Source: Flavobacteriaceae bacterium F08102 (GTDB taxonomy: Bacteria > Bacteroidota > Bacteroidia > Flavobacteriales > Flavobacteriaceae). From it: a stretch of DNA of 64,000 nucleotides. The position numbers and the translations under genes were made by a program. The notes beneath the pieces were generated by a model that did no database searches, had not been told where the DNA came from, and saw only the letters and a program-made list of their open reading frames with translations. Positions 43,988-52,548 of the stretch are shown here, one piece after another; within the stretch, counting starts at the first letter, position 1; the number at the start of each line of letters is the position of its first letter. The stretch covers positions 186,874 through 250,873 of the forward strand of contig JALKAY010000001.1 in the NCBI GenBank assembly GCA_023015935.1, read 5' to 3'.

Positions 43988-45526
43988 CTACCTTAATTCA
44001 TTATCATTTGAATCAAAAAAATGATATTCAAGATATTGGTAAGCATCTCTAGGTATAACTTTAATCCACTTTTTATGTTTTAAGAACCATTTTTGTTGAA
44101 TTGAAGGAACTCCTTTTTTAAAGTAAGAAGCTACAAATGGGTGTAGATGTAAGGATATTCCTTTTTTAGCATCTCCAAGAATTCGGTTTAAATGAGTCTC
44201 AATTTTATCTACCAAAACAATTGGTGCCTCGACTTCACCATTTTTATTTGGATTTTCTTCTTTGGTTTTAATAACCATTTCTGGTCTCACGCGCTGTCTT
44301 GTAATTTGAACTAAACCAAACTTACTAGGTGGTAACACCTTGTGTTTGGTTCTATTTGATTTCATCGCATTTTTTAAATGATCATATAATCGCTGTCTAT
44401 GTTCAGCTGAATGCATATCAATAAAATCAACGACAATAATTCCGCCCATATCGCGCAGTTGTAATTGTCTTGCAATTTCAGTAGCAGCAATTAGATTAAC
44501 CTCTAATGCGGTATCTGCTTGTGAATTTGCTTTATTAGAACGGTTTCCACTATTCACGTCAATTACGTGTAGCGCTTCGGTGTGCTCAATTACCAAGTAC
44601 GCTCCTTTTGGCATCGAAACAGTTCTTCCAAACGCCGTTTTAATTTGACGTTCGATGCGGTAATTTTCAAAAATAGGAACTTTACTCTTGTAAAGTTTGA
44701 CAATATTTGTTTTGTCAGGTGCAATACGCTCAACGTATACCTTGAGTTGTTCATATAAGGTTTTATCATCAGTTACGATACTCGTAAATGAATCATCAAA
44801 TAAGTCTCGTAAGATGGATGATCCTCGATTGAGTTCTGACAACACTTTAGTTGGCGCCACTGCGTTTGGCAATTGTTTACATAAGTTTATCCACTGTTGC
44901 TGTGAATTTTGTAAATCCTTGTCTAATTCTGCCACTTTAATTCCTTCCGCAACTGTTCTTAAAATAACCCCAAAACCTTTGGGTTTAATACTTTTTGCAA
45001 GTCGTTTTAATCGTTCTTTTTCTTTCGTACTCGAAATCTTTTGTGAAACCGAAACGCGATCTGAAAAAGGAACAAGAACCATATATCTACCGGCAATTGA
45101 AAGTTCTGAACTAATGCGAGGGCCCTTTGTAGAAATTGGTTCTTTTACAACTTGTACTAATAAATTTTGACCCGCTTTAATAACTTGGTCAATAGATCCA
45201 TTTTTATTGATATCTTTCTCAAAATGGAAGTTTTTAAAAGTGAAATCTTTTAGTTTACCTGTGCTTGCTAACTTAGTGTATTTTGTCAAAGATGCCAATT
45301 GCGGTCCTAAATCGTGATAATGTAAAAAAGCATCTTTTTCACTTCCTACATTTACAAAGGCCGCATTCAAGCCTGATAATGTTTTTTTAACTTTAGCTAA
45401 AAATATATCGCCAACATTAAAATCATTATCATTTGAATCTTTGTGCAATTCAATAAGTTTTCCATCTTTTAATAAGGCAAAATCTATATCAGAGGAATTT
45501 GATCTAATAATTAATTCTGTTTTCAC
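43988..45526 (-). CDS. rng: Ribonuclease E/G
   Basis: A 512-residue endonuclease of the RNase E/G family, cytoplasmic, acting in rRNA processing and mRNA decay. An S1-like N-terminal region (VGDIFLAKVKKTLSGLNAAFVNVGSEKDAFLHY), then the catalytic core with metal-site acids in IDVNSGNRS and GGIIVVDFIDM. It lacks the long C-terminal degradosome scaffold of E. coli RNase E. The start is GTG at 45526: homologues start MxxELIIRS, and no in-frame ATG fits. It lies downstream of the HU gene and the 30-residue basic protein gene. Confidence 0.96.
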   Translation of the reverse strand: MKTELIIRSNSSDIDFALLKDGKLIELHKDSNDNDFNVGDIFLAKVKKTLSGLNAAFVNVGSEKDAFLHYHDLGPQLASLTKYTKLASTGKLKDFTFKNFHFEKDINKNGSIDQVIKAGQNLLVQVVKEPISTKGPRISSELSIAGRYMVLVPFSDRVSVSQKISSTKEKERLKRLAKSIKPKGFGVILRTVAEGIKVAELDKDLQNSQQQWINLCKQLPNAVAPTKVLSELNRGSSILRDLFDDSFTSIVTDDKTLYEQLKVYVERIAPDKTNIVKLYKSKVPIFENYRIERQIKTAFGRTVSMPKGAYLVIEHTEALHVIDVNSGNRSNKANSQADTALEVNLIAATEIARQLQLRDMGGIIVVDFIDMHSAEHRQRLYDHLKNAMKSNRTKHKVLPPSKFGLVQITRQRVRPEMVIKTKEENPNKNGEVEAPIVLVDKIETHLNRILGDAKKGISLHLHPFVASYFKKGVPSIQQKWFLKHKKWIKVIPRDAYQYLEYHFFDSNDNELR

Positions 45527-45649
45527 TCTGTATAAGTTTTGTGTCCACGATATACACTATCGCAGAAAGATTAAAAAAATATGTTTACAGGTTTAATAAC
45601 CCGATGAAATTTGTTAAAACAAATTTCTTTTTCAAAGAACGGTAATCAA

Positions 45650-45681
45650 CAAGAAGAAGAAATAATTATTTCTTCTTCTTG
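45650..45681 (-). repeat. 32-bp perfect palindrome over the stop codon of the 30-residue gene
   Basis: CAAGAAGAAGAAATAA is followed directly by its exact reverse complement, with the centre at 45665/45666. Half of it encodes the last lysines and the stop of the small gene (45666-45758, minus). In RNA it forms a long hairpin without a T tract. Confidence 0.8.
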
Positions 45682-45758
45682 TGTCTATTTTGTCTACTTC
45701 GTTTTTTACGCTTATGTGTAGATATTTTACTGCGTTTACGTTTTTTACCACTTGGCAT
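45666..45758 (-). CDS. 30-residue very basic small protein, possible ribosomal protein
   Basis: ATG at 45758 opens a 30-codon gene encoding MPSGKKRKRSKISTHKRKKR followed by SRQNRHKKKK, with 18 Lys or Arg residues. I recall an almost identical small protein beginning MPSGKKRKRHK in many flavobacteria, in this position between the HU gene and rng. The composition is like a ribosomal protein (for example THX, or the bL38 reported in a Flavobacterium ribosome), but I cannot confirm which. It lies 25 bp downstream of the HU-type gene. Confidence 0.8.
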   Translation of the reverse strand: MPSGKKRKRSKISTHKRKKRSRQNRHKKKK

Positions 45759-45783
45759 AGGTCTCTATTTTATAATGATTAAA

Positions 45784-46074
45784 TTATTTAACGGCTACTT
45801 TTTTCTTAACACTTTCAACAAACACTTTCGCCGGTTTAAACGAAGGAATATTATGTGCTGGAATTTTTATTGTTGTATTTTTAGAAATATTTCTCCCGGT
45901 TTTTTCAGCTCTTTTTTTAATTATAAAACTTCCAAAACCTCTCAAATAAACATTCTCATCACTTTCCAATGAGCCTTTTACTTCTTTCATGAAATCTTCT
46001 ATAACTCTCAAAACATCTGCTTTTTCAATTCCAGATTTTTCTGAAATATTAGCAACAATCTCTGCTTTTGTCAT
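45784..46074 (-). CDS. HU/IHF-family DNA-binding protein
   Basis: A 96-residue histone-like protein: MTKAEIVANISEKSGIEKADV at the N-terminus, GFGSFIIKKRAEKTGRN as the family signature, and PSFKPAKVFVESVK at the DNA-binding arm and C-terminus. It bends and compacts DNA as a dimer. IHF versus HU cannot be told by eye. A -7 box TATATTTG lies at 46124-46117 on the minus strand, giving a leader of about 35-40 nt. ATG at 46074. Confidence 0.95.
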   Translation of the reverse strand: MTKAEIVANISEKSGIEKADVLRVIEDFMKEVKGSLESDENVYLRGFGSFIIKKRAEKTGRNISKNTTIKIPAHNIPSFKPAKVFVESVKKKVAVK

Positions 46075-46116
46075 TCTTCTATATTTTTATTCTATTACAG
46101 GTATATTTTAGGGTGG

Positions 46117-46124
46117 CAAATATA
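46117..46124 (-). promoter_or_regulatory. -7 box of the HU gene
   Basis: TATATTTG exactly matches the consensus. A TTG 18 bp upstream (in TATTGTC) can serve as the -33. The mutY gene is divergent, 130 bp from the HU start. Confidence 0.6.
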
Positions 46125-46204
46125 TGACAATTTAACTAAAGACAATAACCTAAATCGTTAAATTTTAATGAGATAAAATAGCTAATATTGCACTTTATAT
46201 AAAA

Positions 46205-47254
46205 ATGAACACATTTTCTAACATATTAATAACGTGGTATTTACACAACAAGCGAGATTTACCATGGCGCAACACCACAGATCCATACTTCATCTGGCTC
46301 TCTGAAATAATTTTACAACAGACGCGAGTTTCGCAAGGTTTACCATATTACTACAAGTTCATTGAACGATTCCCAACGGTTTATGATTTATCAAATGCTG
46401 ACATTGATGAAGTCTTAAAATTATGGCAAGGACTGGGCTATTACTCCAGGGCACGAAATATGCATTTCACTGCTCAATTTATCACAAACGAACTACACGG
46501 AAAGTTCCCTGACAACTATGCTGACTTAATAAAACTTAAAGGAATAGGTGATTATACTGCTTCAGCCATTGCTTCCATTTGCTTTAATGAGGCCACTGCA
46601 GTGGTAGATGGCAATGTATATAGAGTATTGGCTAGGTACTTTGGAATTTACACACCCACCAATAGCGCAAAAGGCATCAAAGATTTTAAGGCATTAGCGC
46701 AATCCTTAATAGACCCTGACAATCCTGCAACATTCAATCAAGCCATTATGGAGTTTGGCGCAACCCTGTGCAAACCAGCCCAACCCCTATGCACAGTATG
46801 CCCTTTACATACAAGCTGTGCCGCTTCGCAAGAAAACAGCATTCATTTACTCCCTGTAAAAGAGATAAAAACCAAAGTAAAACGTCGTTACTTTAATTAT
46901 TTAATCATTCAAAATCAAGAAGAACAACTACTCTTCCAACAACGCACCAATAAAGATATATGGCAAGGACTCTATGAATTTCCATTAATGGAAACACCCC
47001 ATCACGCCAACCATTCAACCATCATTCAATCAACATATTTAAAAGAACTGTTGGGAGAAAATCCAATTGATATTGAACTTTTTAATAACACCCCTATCAA
47101 ACACCAATTAAGCCATCAAACAATTTTTGCGAAATTTTGGATTATCACGGTCAATTTACCCTTAGAAAATGGAATAAAATGGAAATCATTCTACAACTTT
47201 CCCGTACCGATTTTGATTCATAATTTTATCGAAAAATATAAATTACAAGCTTAA
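46205..47254 (+). CDS. mutY: A/G-specific adenine glycosylase
   Basis: A 349-residue repair enzyme that removes A opposite 8-oxoguanine. Catalytic Glu34 in LSEIILQQTRV, helix-hairpin-helix KLKGIGDYTASAI, catalytic Asp135 in VVDGNVYRVLARY. The iron-sulfur cluster cysteines are at 189, 196, 199 and 205 (Cx6Cx2Cx5C). The C-terminal domain is NUDIX-like for 8-oxoG recognition. First of the plus-strand group mutY-ssb-gldE-gldD, a grouping I recognise from flavobacteria. Confidence 0.97.
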   Translation: MNTFSNILITWYLHNKRDLPWRNTTDPYFIWLSEIILQQTRVSQGLPYYYKFIERFPTVYDLSNADIDEVLKLWQGLGYYSRARNMHFTAQFITNELHGKFPDNYADLIKLKGIGDYTASAIASICFNEATAVVDGNVYRVLARYFGIYTPTNSAKGIKDFKALAQSLIDPDNPATFNQAIMEFGATLCKPAQPLCTVCPLHTSCAASQENSIHLLPVKEIKTKVKRRYFNYLIIQNQEEQLLFQQRTNKDIWQGLYEFPLMETPHHANHSTIIQSTYLKELLGENPIDIELFNNTPIKHQLSHQTIFAKFWIITVNLPLENGIKWKSFYNFPVPILIHNFIEKYKLQA

Positions 47255-47263
47255 TTTTTTCAT

Positions 47264-47271
47264 TATCTTTG
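47264..47271 (+). promoter_or_regulatory. -7 box of ssb
   Basis: TATCTTTG matches TAnnTTTG and lies 20 bp before the ssb start, in the gap after mutY. This would give a second promoter inside the group and a short leader. Confidence 0.45.
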
Positions 47272-47291
47272 GTAATTAAAATAAATTAAAA

Positions 47292-47729
47292 ATGGCAGGT
47301 ACTTTAAATAAAGTTATGTTGATAGGACATTTAGGAGACGAAGTAAAGATGCACTATTTTGAAGGTGGAAATGCCATTGGAAGATTCCCTATTGCCACAA
47401 ATGAATCCTACACAAATAGACAAACGAATGAACGAATAACAACCACTGAATGGCACAATATTGTTGTTAGAAATAAACTTGCTGAGATATGTGAAAAATA
47501 CTTGAGCAAAGGGGATAAAGTGTTTATTGAGGGACGCATTAAAACACGTCAATGGGAAGATCAAAGTGGAAATAAAAAATACTCCACAGAAATTCATGCC
47601 GCTGAAATGACTTTCTTATCGACAAAAAAAGAATTAGGAGGACCAACAAATCAAACTAAAACCAATCCATCTTCATTAGAAATTGACGATCAAAATCAAC
47701 AAAATACAATTGATGATCTTCCATTTTAA
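47292..47729 (+). CDS. ssb: Single-stranded DNA-binding protein
   Basis: A 145-residue SSB: OB-fold from MAGTLNKVMLIGHLGDEV through TTEWHNIVVRNKLAEI and KVFIEGRIKTRQWEDQSG, then a polar tail, and the acidic tip DDLPF that recruits repair proteins. It lies 37 bp after mutY and 21 bp before gldE. ATG at 47292. Confidence 0.97.
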   Translation: MAGTLNKVMLIGHLGDEVKMHYFEGGNAIGRFPIATNESYTNRQTNERITTTEWHNIVVRNKLAEICEKYLSKGDKVFIEGRIKTRQWEDQSGNKKYSTEIHAAEMTFLSTKKELGGPTNQTKTNPSSLEIDDQNQQNTIDDLPF

Positions 47730-47750
47730 GTTGAATTAAACCTAAAAAAA

Positions 47751-49046
47751 TTGGACCCCGAGCCCTGTAGTATATTTCTTTTCACTTCTACGCAACTTCC
47801 GGTAATTATCGGTTGTGTTGCCCTCGTCTTTCTATTATTTATCTCCGCTTTGATATCTGGATCTGAAATTGCATTTTTTTCCTTAACTAAAACTGACTTG
47901 AACGAAAATGAATCCTCAAAAATAGCCATAGTCAGGCAGCAGTTAGAACGACCTAAAAAATTATTAGCTACCATTTTAATTACCAATAACTTTATCAATA
48001 TCTTAATTGTATTACTCTTTGCTTATTTAGGAGAATTCTTTTTTAGCGGTATTGAGAATACCATTCTACGGTTTACTTTAGAAGTTGTCTTAGTTACTTT
48101 TTTAATTCTGTTATTTGGAGAAGTAATTCCCAAAGTATACGCCAACCGAAACGCATTGAAATTTGCCTCGTTCATGGTAGTCCCGATAAAAATACTAAAT
48201 AGCTTATTAAGCTTTTTAAGCATGCCTCTATTACAAATGACAACTGTTATTGAAAGGCGATTAGGTAAGAAAAATTCAGATTTTTCAGTCGAAACTTTAT
48301 CTCAGGCTCTCGAACTAACATCTTCTGAATCTACTACCAAAGAAGAACAAAAAATTCTTCAAGGGATTGTCACTTTTGGCAATACCGAAACCGTCCAAGT
48401 TATGTGTCCAAGAATGGACGTCTTCGCACTATCAGAGGATGAAAATTTTCAGGATGTCGTTGCTAAAATAATTAAAAGAGGTCACTCCAGAATACCTGTT
48501 TATCATGAAAATATAGACGATATTAAAGGAATACTATACACAAAAGACATCCTTCCACATTTACATAAGAAAACTTTCAAATGGAATACTTTATTGAGAC
48601 AGCCCCTTTTTGTTCCTGAAAACAAAAAATTGGATGACCTCCTCAAAGAGTTCCAAGAATTAAAAAATCATTTAGCCATTGTTGTTGATGAATACGGCGG
48701 AACTTCAGGTATTGTTACACTAGAAGACGTCATCGAAGAAATAGTAGGCGACATTAGCGATGAATTTGATGATGAGGATTTAAGCTACTCCAAACTCGAT
48801 GAATTCAATTTCGTATTTGAAGGCAAAATTTCTTTAAAAGATTTTTATAAAATTGTCAAAATTGATGAGAGTCAATTTGAGGATATGAAAGGAGAAGCTG
48901 AAACACTAGCGGGATTTATCCTCGAGATAAATGAAAAATTCCCCAAAAAAAATGAACAAATAAATTTCGCCAACTTTATCTTTAAAATTGAACACATTGA
49001 TAAAAAAAGAATTAAACGTATCAAAGTTACATTACCCCATGAATAA
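47751..49046 (+). CDS. gldE: Gliding motility-associated protein GldE (CNNM/CBS family)
   Basis: A 431-residue HlyC/CorC-type membrane protein. A DUF21/CNNM region with three or four TMs (LVFLLFISALISGSEIAFF ... RFTLEVVLVTFLILLFGEVI), then two CBS domains (VMCPRMDVFALSEDEN; HLAIVVDEYGGTSGIVTLED) and a CorC-C domain. The start is TTG at 47751 (MDPEPCS), which matches GldE homologues; the next ATG would lose the membrane region. Its stop is overlapped by gldD. It is probably connected to assembly of the gliding/type IX machine. Confidence 0.93.
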   Translation: MDPEPCSIFLFTSTQLPVIIGCVALVFLLFISALISGSEIAFFSLTKTDLNENESSKIAIVRQQLERPKKLLATILITNNFINILIVLLFAYLGEFFFSGIENTILRFTLEVVLVTFLILLFGEVIPKVYANRNALKFASFMVVPIKILNSLLSFLSMPLLQMTTVIERRLGKKNSDFSVETLSQALELTSSESTTKEEQKILQGIVTFGNTETVQVMCPRMDVFALSEDENFQDVVAKIIKRGHSRIPVYHENIDDIKGILYTKDILPHLHKKTFKWNTLLRQPLFVPENKKLDDLLKEFQELKNHLAIVVDEYGGTSGIVTLEDVIEEIVGDISDEFDDEDLSYSKLDEFNFVFEGKISLKDFYKIVKIDESQFEDMKGEAETLAGFILEINEKFPKKNEQINFANFIFKIEHIDKKRIKRIKVTLPHE

Positions 49047-49614
49047 AGTCACCTTACAATTAATACTATGTGCATTTGTTATTCCCATATTTTGGTCTTG
49101 TGAAGAGGATCCTATCCCAAAGCCCAAAGCGTTTTTACGCTTATCCTATCAAGAAGCAACGTACCAACCAACCACCGCCAATTGTCCATATAGCTTTGAA
49201 GTTTCTTCAGAAGCCACAGCAAATTCACTTAAAAACTGCTGGATGAACATTAAATACCCAAAACTAAAAGCGACCATTAACTTGACATACAGACCTGTTG
49301 AAAACAACTTAAACGAACTTTTAATGGAAGCCGAAAAACTAACCTACAATCACGCAATCAAAGCAGATGGAATAAGTACACAGCCCTTTGTAAATACAAC
49401 CGACCGTAAATTTGGCGCACTATCAGAGGTTACAGGCAACGCAGCTTCCCCTTTACAATTTCATCTCACTGACAGCACTGATCATTTTATTACTGGCGCC
49501 GTATACTTTGCAGTAAGACCAAATTTCGACTCCATACTTCCAGCAATAAAATACATTGAAAAAGATGTAATTCACATGATGGAAAGTTTACAGTGGAAAA
49601 AGGACCAGTTTTAG
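49039..49614 (+). CDS. gldD: Gliding motility lipoprotein GldD
   Basis: A 191-residue lipoprotein: signal peptide ending in FWSCEE (lipobox Cys17), then PKPKAFLRLSYQEATYQP and CPYSFEVSS, which fit the GldD family. It is needed for gliding in Flavobacterium and related genera. The ATG at 49039 overlaps the gldE end by 8 bp; an upstream start at 48988 would add residues from the wrong region. The C-terminal end overlaps the convergent heme A synthase gene by 4 bp. Confidence 0.93.
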   Translation: MNKVTLQLILCAFVIPIFWSCEEDPIPKPKAFLRLSYQEATYQPTTANCPYSFEVSSEATANSLKNCWMNIKYPKLKATINLTYRPVENNLNELLMEAEKLTYNHAIKADGISTQPFVNTTDRKFGALSEVTGNAASPLQFHLTDSTDHFITGAVYFAVRPNFDSILPAIKYIEKDVIHMMESLQWKKDQF

Positions 49615-50645
49615 CTTCTCAATGACAAATGCTGCTTAGCACTTGTTTGTAGCAATAAATAAAACTGCAATCCGAACAAAAATGTTGCAAACAACAAATG
49701 TGTCGCCTGAGTTCCAAATGGAAAATCGGCATAATACATAATAATTCCAGTCAAAATTTCAATACCTAAAAAAATCATAATCCAATTTGGCAACCGATAC
49801 CCAAGGTTCAATTTTCGGTTTTTAAACACAAGCAGTAAATTAATAAGCACCACAAAGATTGAAAAACTTCGATGTACCAAAAAATAGGTCTGCTCAGATA
49901 AATTGAGATGATGCTTATTCATCAAACCTACTTCCTTAAGAGCTATATCTACATATTGACGAATTTCAATTCCCAATAAAACTTGTACAATCGTTGTTAA
50001 AAGCGCTACAAAAACCATCCATTTCATTAATGCATTGTAGGGCCTTTGAACCTTCGAAGTGCGAAGCAGTTTTAAAATAATCAACAAAACAGCTACAATT
50101 GCTAAAGCTACTAGCATATGAACACTAATTTTAGTCACCGATAAATTTGAATCTACCACGGTTTTTCCTAACCAAGCTTCAAACAACATCATTCCCAATG
50201 CCAAGAATGATAAAATTGGAATCCATTTATTACTTTTCCGATAAGCGAAGGAACGGATAATCAACCATAAAAAAAACACTCCAGCTACAGCCGAAGTCAA
50301 CCGATTAATATATTCAACCCAGGTATGGGTGGCATTAAAACTAGCATAATCATGCTTGGTATAAACCTCCCAATTTGCACGATTAAACGCTCCTTCAGTG
50401 TGAATCGCTTTTTGCGACACCCATAACTGATCTTCATGAATTATGATATATCCTTTTTTAAAATCGGTATTGGGTTTCCATGTTATCTGCTCTTCGGAAG
50501 TCGGCGGAATTAGGTGACCAAAGCATTTGGGCCAATCTGGACAACCCATTCCCGAACCAGTCATCCGAACGGTAGCGCCCGCTAGGATAATTAAATAAAC
50601 TGAAAATATACAAATTTTAACGAGGGTAGTAAAAGGTAGTTTCAC
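49611..50645 (-). CDS. ctaA: Heme A synthase-type protein (COX15/CtaA family)
   Basis: A 344-residue inner-membrane protein with eight TMs. Motifs: GATVRMTGSGMGCPDWPKCFG, which holds the family's Cys pair; NATHTWVEYINRLTSAVAG and VTKISVHMLVALA, where the His residues bind heme; then HRSFSIFVV and TQATHLLFA in the second half. The start is GTG at 50645 (MKLPFTTLVK). The frame goes on to an ATG at 50714, but that would pass through the terminator of the upstream gene (50683-50711), so I reject it. It oxidises heme O to heme A for cytochrome oxidase. Confidence 0.88.
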   Translation of the reverse strand: MKLPFTTLVKICIFSVYLIILAGATVRMTGSGMGCPDWPKCFGHLIPPTSEEQITWKPNTDFKKGYIIIHEDQLWVSQKAIHTEGAFNRANWEVYTKHDYASFNATHTWVEYINRLTSAVAGVFFLWLIIRSFAYRKSNKWIPILSFLALGMMLFEAWLGKTVVDSNLSVTKISVHMLVALAIVAVLLIILKLLRTSKVQRPYNALMKWMVFVALLTTIVQVLLGIEIRQYVDIALKEVGLMNKHHLNLSEQTYFLVHRSFSIFVVLINLLLVFKNRKLNLGYRLPNWIMIFLGIEILTGIIMYYADFPFGTQATHLLFATFLFGLQFYLLLQTSAKQHLSLRS

Positions 50646-50682
50646 GGGGCAAAAATTTACAACAAAGATAAAATAAAGCCAC

Positions 50683-50711
50683 AAAAAAAGGCTCCAAAAT
50701 TGGAACCTTTT
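50683..50711 (-). terminator. Terminator of the small lipoprotein gene
   Basis: On the minus strand AAAAGG-T-TCCAA, two-base loop, TTGGA-G-CCTTTT, followed by more T. It has one T-G pair inside. It lies 21 bp after the stop of the 83-residue gene and helps exclude an upstream start for ctaA. Confidence 0.85.
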
Positions 50712-50731
50712 CATTTTTTAAATTAAGTAAA

Positions 50732-50983
50732 TTATTGCCCTGCAGCTTCTTTTACTTCTTTAACTTTTTCTGCTACTTCTTCACTAGCTTCATTTGCTTT
50801 AGCTTTTAAAGAATCAACACCTTCTTTAATTTCCTCTTTTACTTCATTTGCAGTTTCTTTGACATCATTTACAACCTCTTCGGTTTTTTCCTGCGCCTGA
50901 TCAACTTTTTCGCTTGCTTCTTTACAAGAAACAGCCACTACGCTAACTAAAGCAATAGCTAAAAATCCTTTTAATAATTTCAT
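50732..50983 (-). CDS. Small helical lipoprotein
   Basis: An 83-residue protein: signal peptide with lipobox VAVSCKE (Cys20), then about 60 residues of uninterrupted amphipathic helix with a repeated VxExVKExxxEV pattern (YtxH/apolipophorin-like). It is very acidic and lysine-rich, with no aromatic residues after the Cys. Such proteins are common surface or envelope stress lipoproteins; no function is assigned. It has its own terminator and stands next to a long gene-free region. Confidence 0.75.
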   Translation of the reverse strand: MKLLKGFLAIALVSVVAVSCKEASEKVDQAQEKTEEVVNDVKETANEVKEEIKEGVDSLKAKANEASEEVAEKVKEVKEAAGQ

Positions 50984-51754
50984 GTGTTTGAAAATTTAGT
51001 TTTTAATACGTTTACGAAACGCAAAATAACTGATAATATTCCACACAAACAAGCTTTTTTACAAGCTATTACGATTCGATCATTTCGTGACAATCACTCC
51101 CTATATCCACCAAAACAAAATCAACCCTGACAACCACTAACCTCTTGTTTATCAATTTTTTATCTGTTATATTCTTCACTTAAAACCCACTAATAATCAC
51201 GAAAAATCACCATCTTTTTCACCCTATTTACTACCAATAATTTTAATTAAATTCGAATTCCAGCTCATTTTTTGGTCAAAATTCCGTCAATCTCCACCTT
51301 AAAACACCTAATATATTGTCATTGAGTGACTTGTTGCTTGATTGTTTTACACCCTCATCGTATATTTTTTATACAGAGAATTAAAGTGTTAAAAGAATTA
51401 AAGATAAATCTCGATTTAATAAAAAGACCTCAATAAATAAAATCACAAACTTCACCTTAGATATCCATAGCAATTTTGCTAAAAACATCAGCTCATAAGA
51501 AATAACAGATACGTTTATTTTAAAATTACTAAATAAGCTATTTAGCACGTAATAATTAGACTTTCACTCAGTGTTTAAACTGACTTTTCACAACCTATTA
51601 ACCGTCAGAATGCTCATCAATCATAAATTATAACATTCAATTATTGCCGTATACAACAAAGTCATTGCGTCAAAAATAGATTCATTTTACCAGTGTCATT
51701 TAGGAGGCTACATAATACAAGGCATGTTTTATAGAAATCGAATAAAAAAAAGGC
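50984..51754. other. Long gene-free region upstream of rplU
   Basis: About 770 bp without a credible gene on either strand. It is AT-rich, and from about 51100 to 51350 the plus strand is notably poor in G and rich in C and A. It has no tRNA or known RNA core motif and no cluster of dnaA-box-like sequences. It may contain promoters for the small lipoprotein and an unrecognised RNA, or be a decayed region. Confidence 0.5.
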
Positions 51755-51784
51755 TTGATTATTAACAAAATAGAAGTATATTTG
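51755..51784 (+). promoter_or_regulatory. Promoter of rplU-rpmA
   Basis: TTG (51755-51757), 19 bp, TATATTTG (51777-51784). The -7 element is a perfect consensus and the spacing fits. Expected leader about 28 nt. Confidence 0.75.
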
Positions 51785-51818
51785 CACTCATTTTTAATCA
51801 AGCGAAAAATAACAACTT

Positions 51819-52484
51819 ATGTACGCAATTGTAGAGATAGCAGGGCAGCAGTTTAAAGTAGCGAAAGATCAAAAGGTCTTTGTACATCGTTTAGCTAGTG
51901 AAGAAGGGTCAAAAGTAACTTTTGACAACGTTCTTTTATTAGATGATGGCAAAGTAACTATTGGCGCCCCAGCTATAGAAGGAGCAGCAGTGACTGCTAA
52001 AATTTTAAAACACCTAAAAGGTGATAAAGTAATCGTTTTCAAGAAAAAAAGAAGAAAAGGTTATAAAGTAAAAAACGGACATCGCCAAGCGCTAACTGAA
52101 ATTCAGATAGATAGTATTATCACAAGTGGTGCTAAGAAAGCTGAGCCTAAAAAGGAAGCTGCTAAAGCAAAACCGAAAAAAGAAGCTCCAAAGGCTACGG
52201 CTAAACCAGCTGCCAAAAATACAGAAAAGGCAGATGACCTAAAAAAAGTGGAAGGTATTGGACCAAAAATTGCTGAAATATTTAACGAAGCAGGCATTGT
52301 AACATTTGCTGATTTAGCCAACACATCGACTGATAAGTTAAGAGAAATTTTAGCAGCAGCAGGTTCTAGATATGCTTCTAAAAATCCTGATTCATGGCCA
52401 AAACAAGCCAAAATGGCTGCGGAAGGTAAATGGGATGAATTAAAAAAATGGCAAGACGAAACTAAAGGAGGTATTGAAAAATAA
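51819..52484 (+). CDS. rplU: 50S ribosomal protein L21 with C-terminal helix-hairpin-helix extension
   Basis: A 221-residue protein. Residues 1-103 are L21 (MYAIVEIAGQQFKVAKDQ ... KRRKGYKVKNGHRQ). A Lys/Ala/Pro-rich linker follows (about 104-140), then a helix-hairpin-helix-like domain (DDLKKVEGIGPKIAEIFNEA ... LREILAAAG) ending in a segment with WPKQAKMAAEGKWDELKKWQ. Bacterial L21 is normally about 100 residues. This longer form is usual in flavobacteria; what the extension contacts is unknown to me. It is followed by rpmA, as in most bacteria. Confidence 0.95.
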   Translation: MYAIVEIAGQQFKVAKDQKVFVHRLASEEGSKVTFDNVLLLDDGKVTIGAPAIEGAAVTAKILKHLKGDKVIVFKKKRRKGYKVKNGHRQALTEIQIDSIITSGAKKAEPKKEAAKAKPKKEAPKATAKPAAKNTEKADDLKKVEGIGPKIAEIFNEAGIVTFADLANTSTDKLREILAAAGSRYASKNPDSWPKQAKMAAEGKWDELKKWQDETKGGIEK

Positions 52485-52517
52485 TTCCTTAAATTTTTAA
52501 ATATAATAACAATCACG

Positions 52518-52532
52518 CCTGTCGCAGACAGG
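52518..52532. repeat. CCTGTC-type small inverted repeat between rplU and rpmA
   Basis: CCTGTC, loop GCA, GACAGG. A short hairpin in the 64-bp gap. It shares the CCTGTC/GACAGG arms with the larger palindrome at 24686-24707. It is probably not a terminator because rpmA follows and there is no T run. Confidence 0.5.
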
Positions 52533-52548
52533 TTTAAAACTATAGATC

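Noticed and set aside
45679-45972. A 97-codon plus-strand frame across the HU and small basic genes.
   Set aside because: It is the mirror of lysine-rich coding sequence on the minus strand and has no family resemblance.
50646-50714. An ATG start for the heme A synthase gene at 50714.
   Set aside because: The added segment is translated through the terminator hairpin of the upstream lipoprotein gene.
50984-51818. Possible replication origin in the long AT-rich gap.
   Set aside because: There is no cluster of DnaA-box-like sequences and no dnaA, dnaN or other origin-linked genes nearby.
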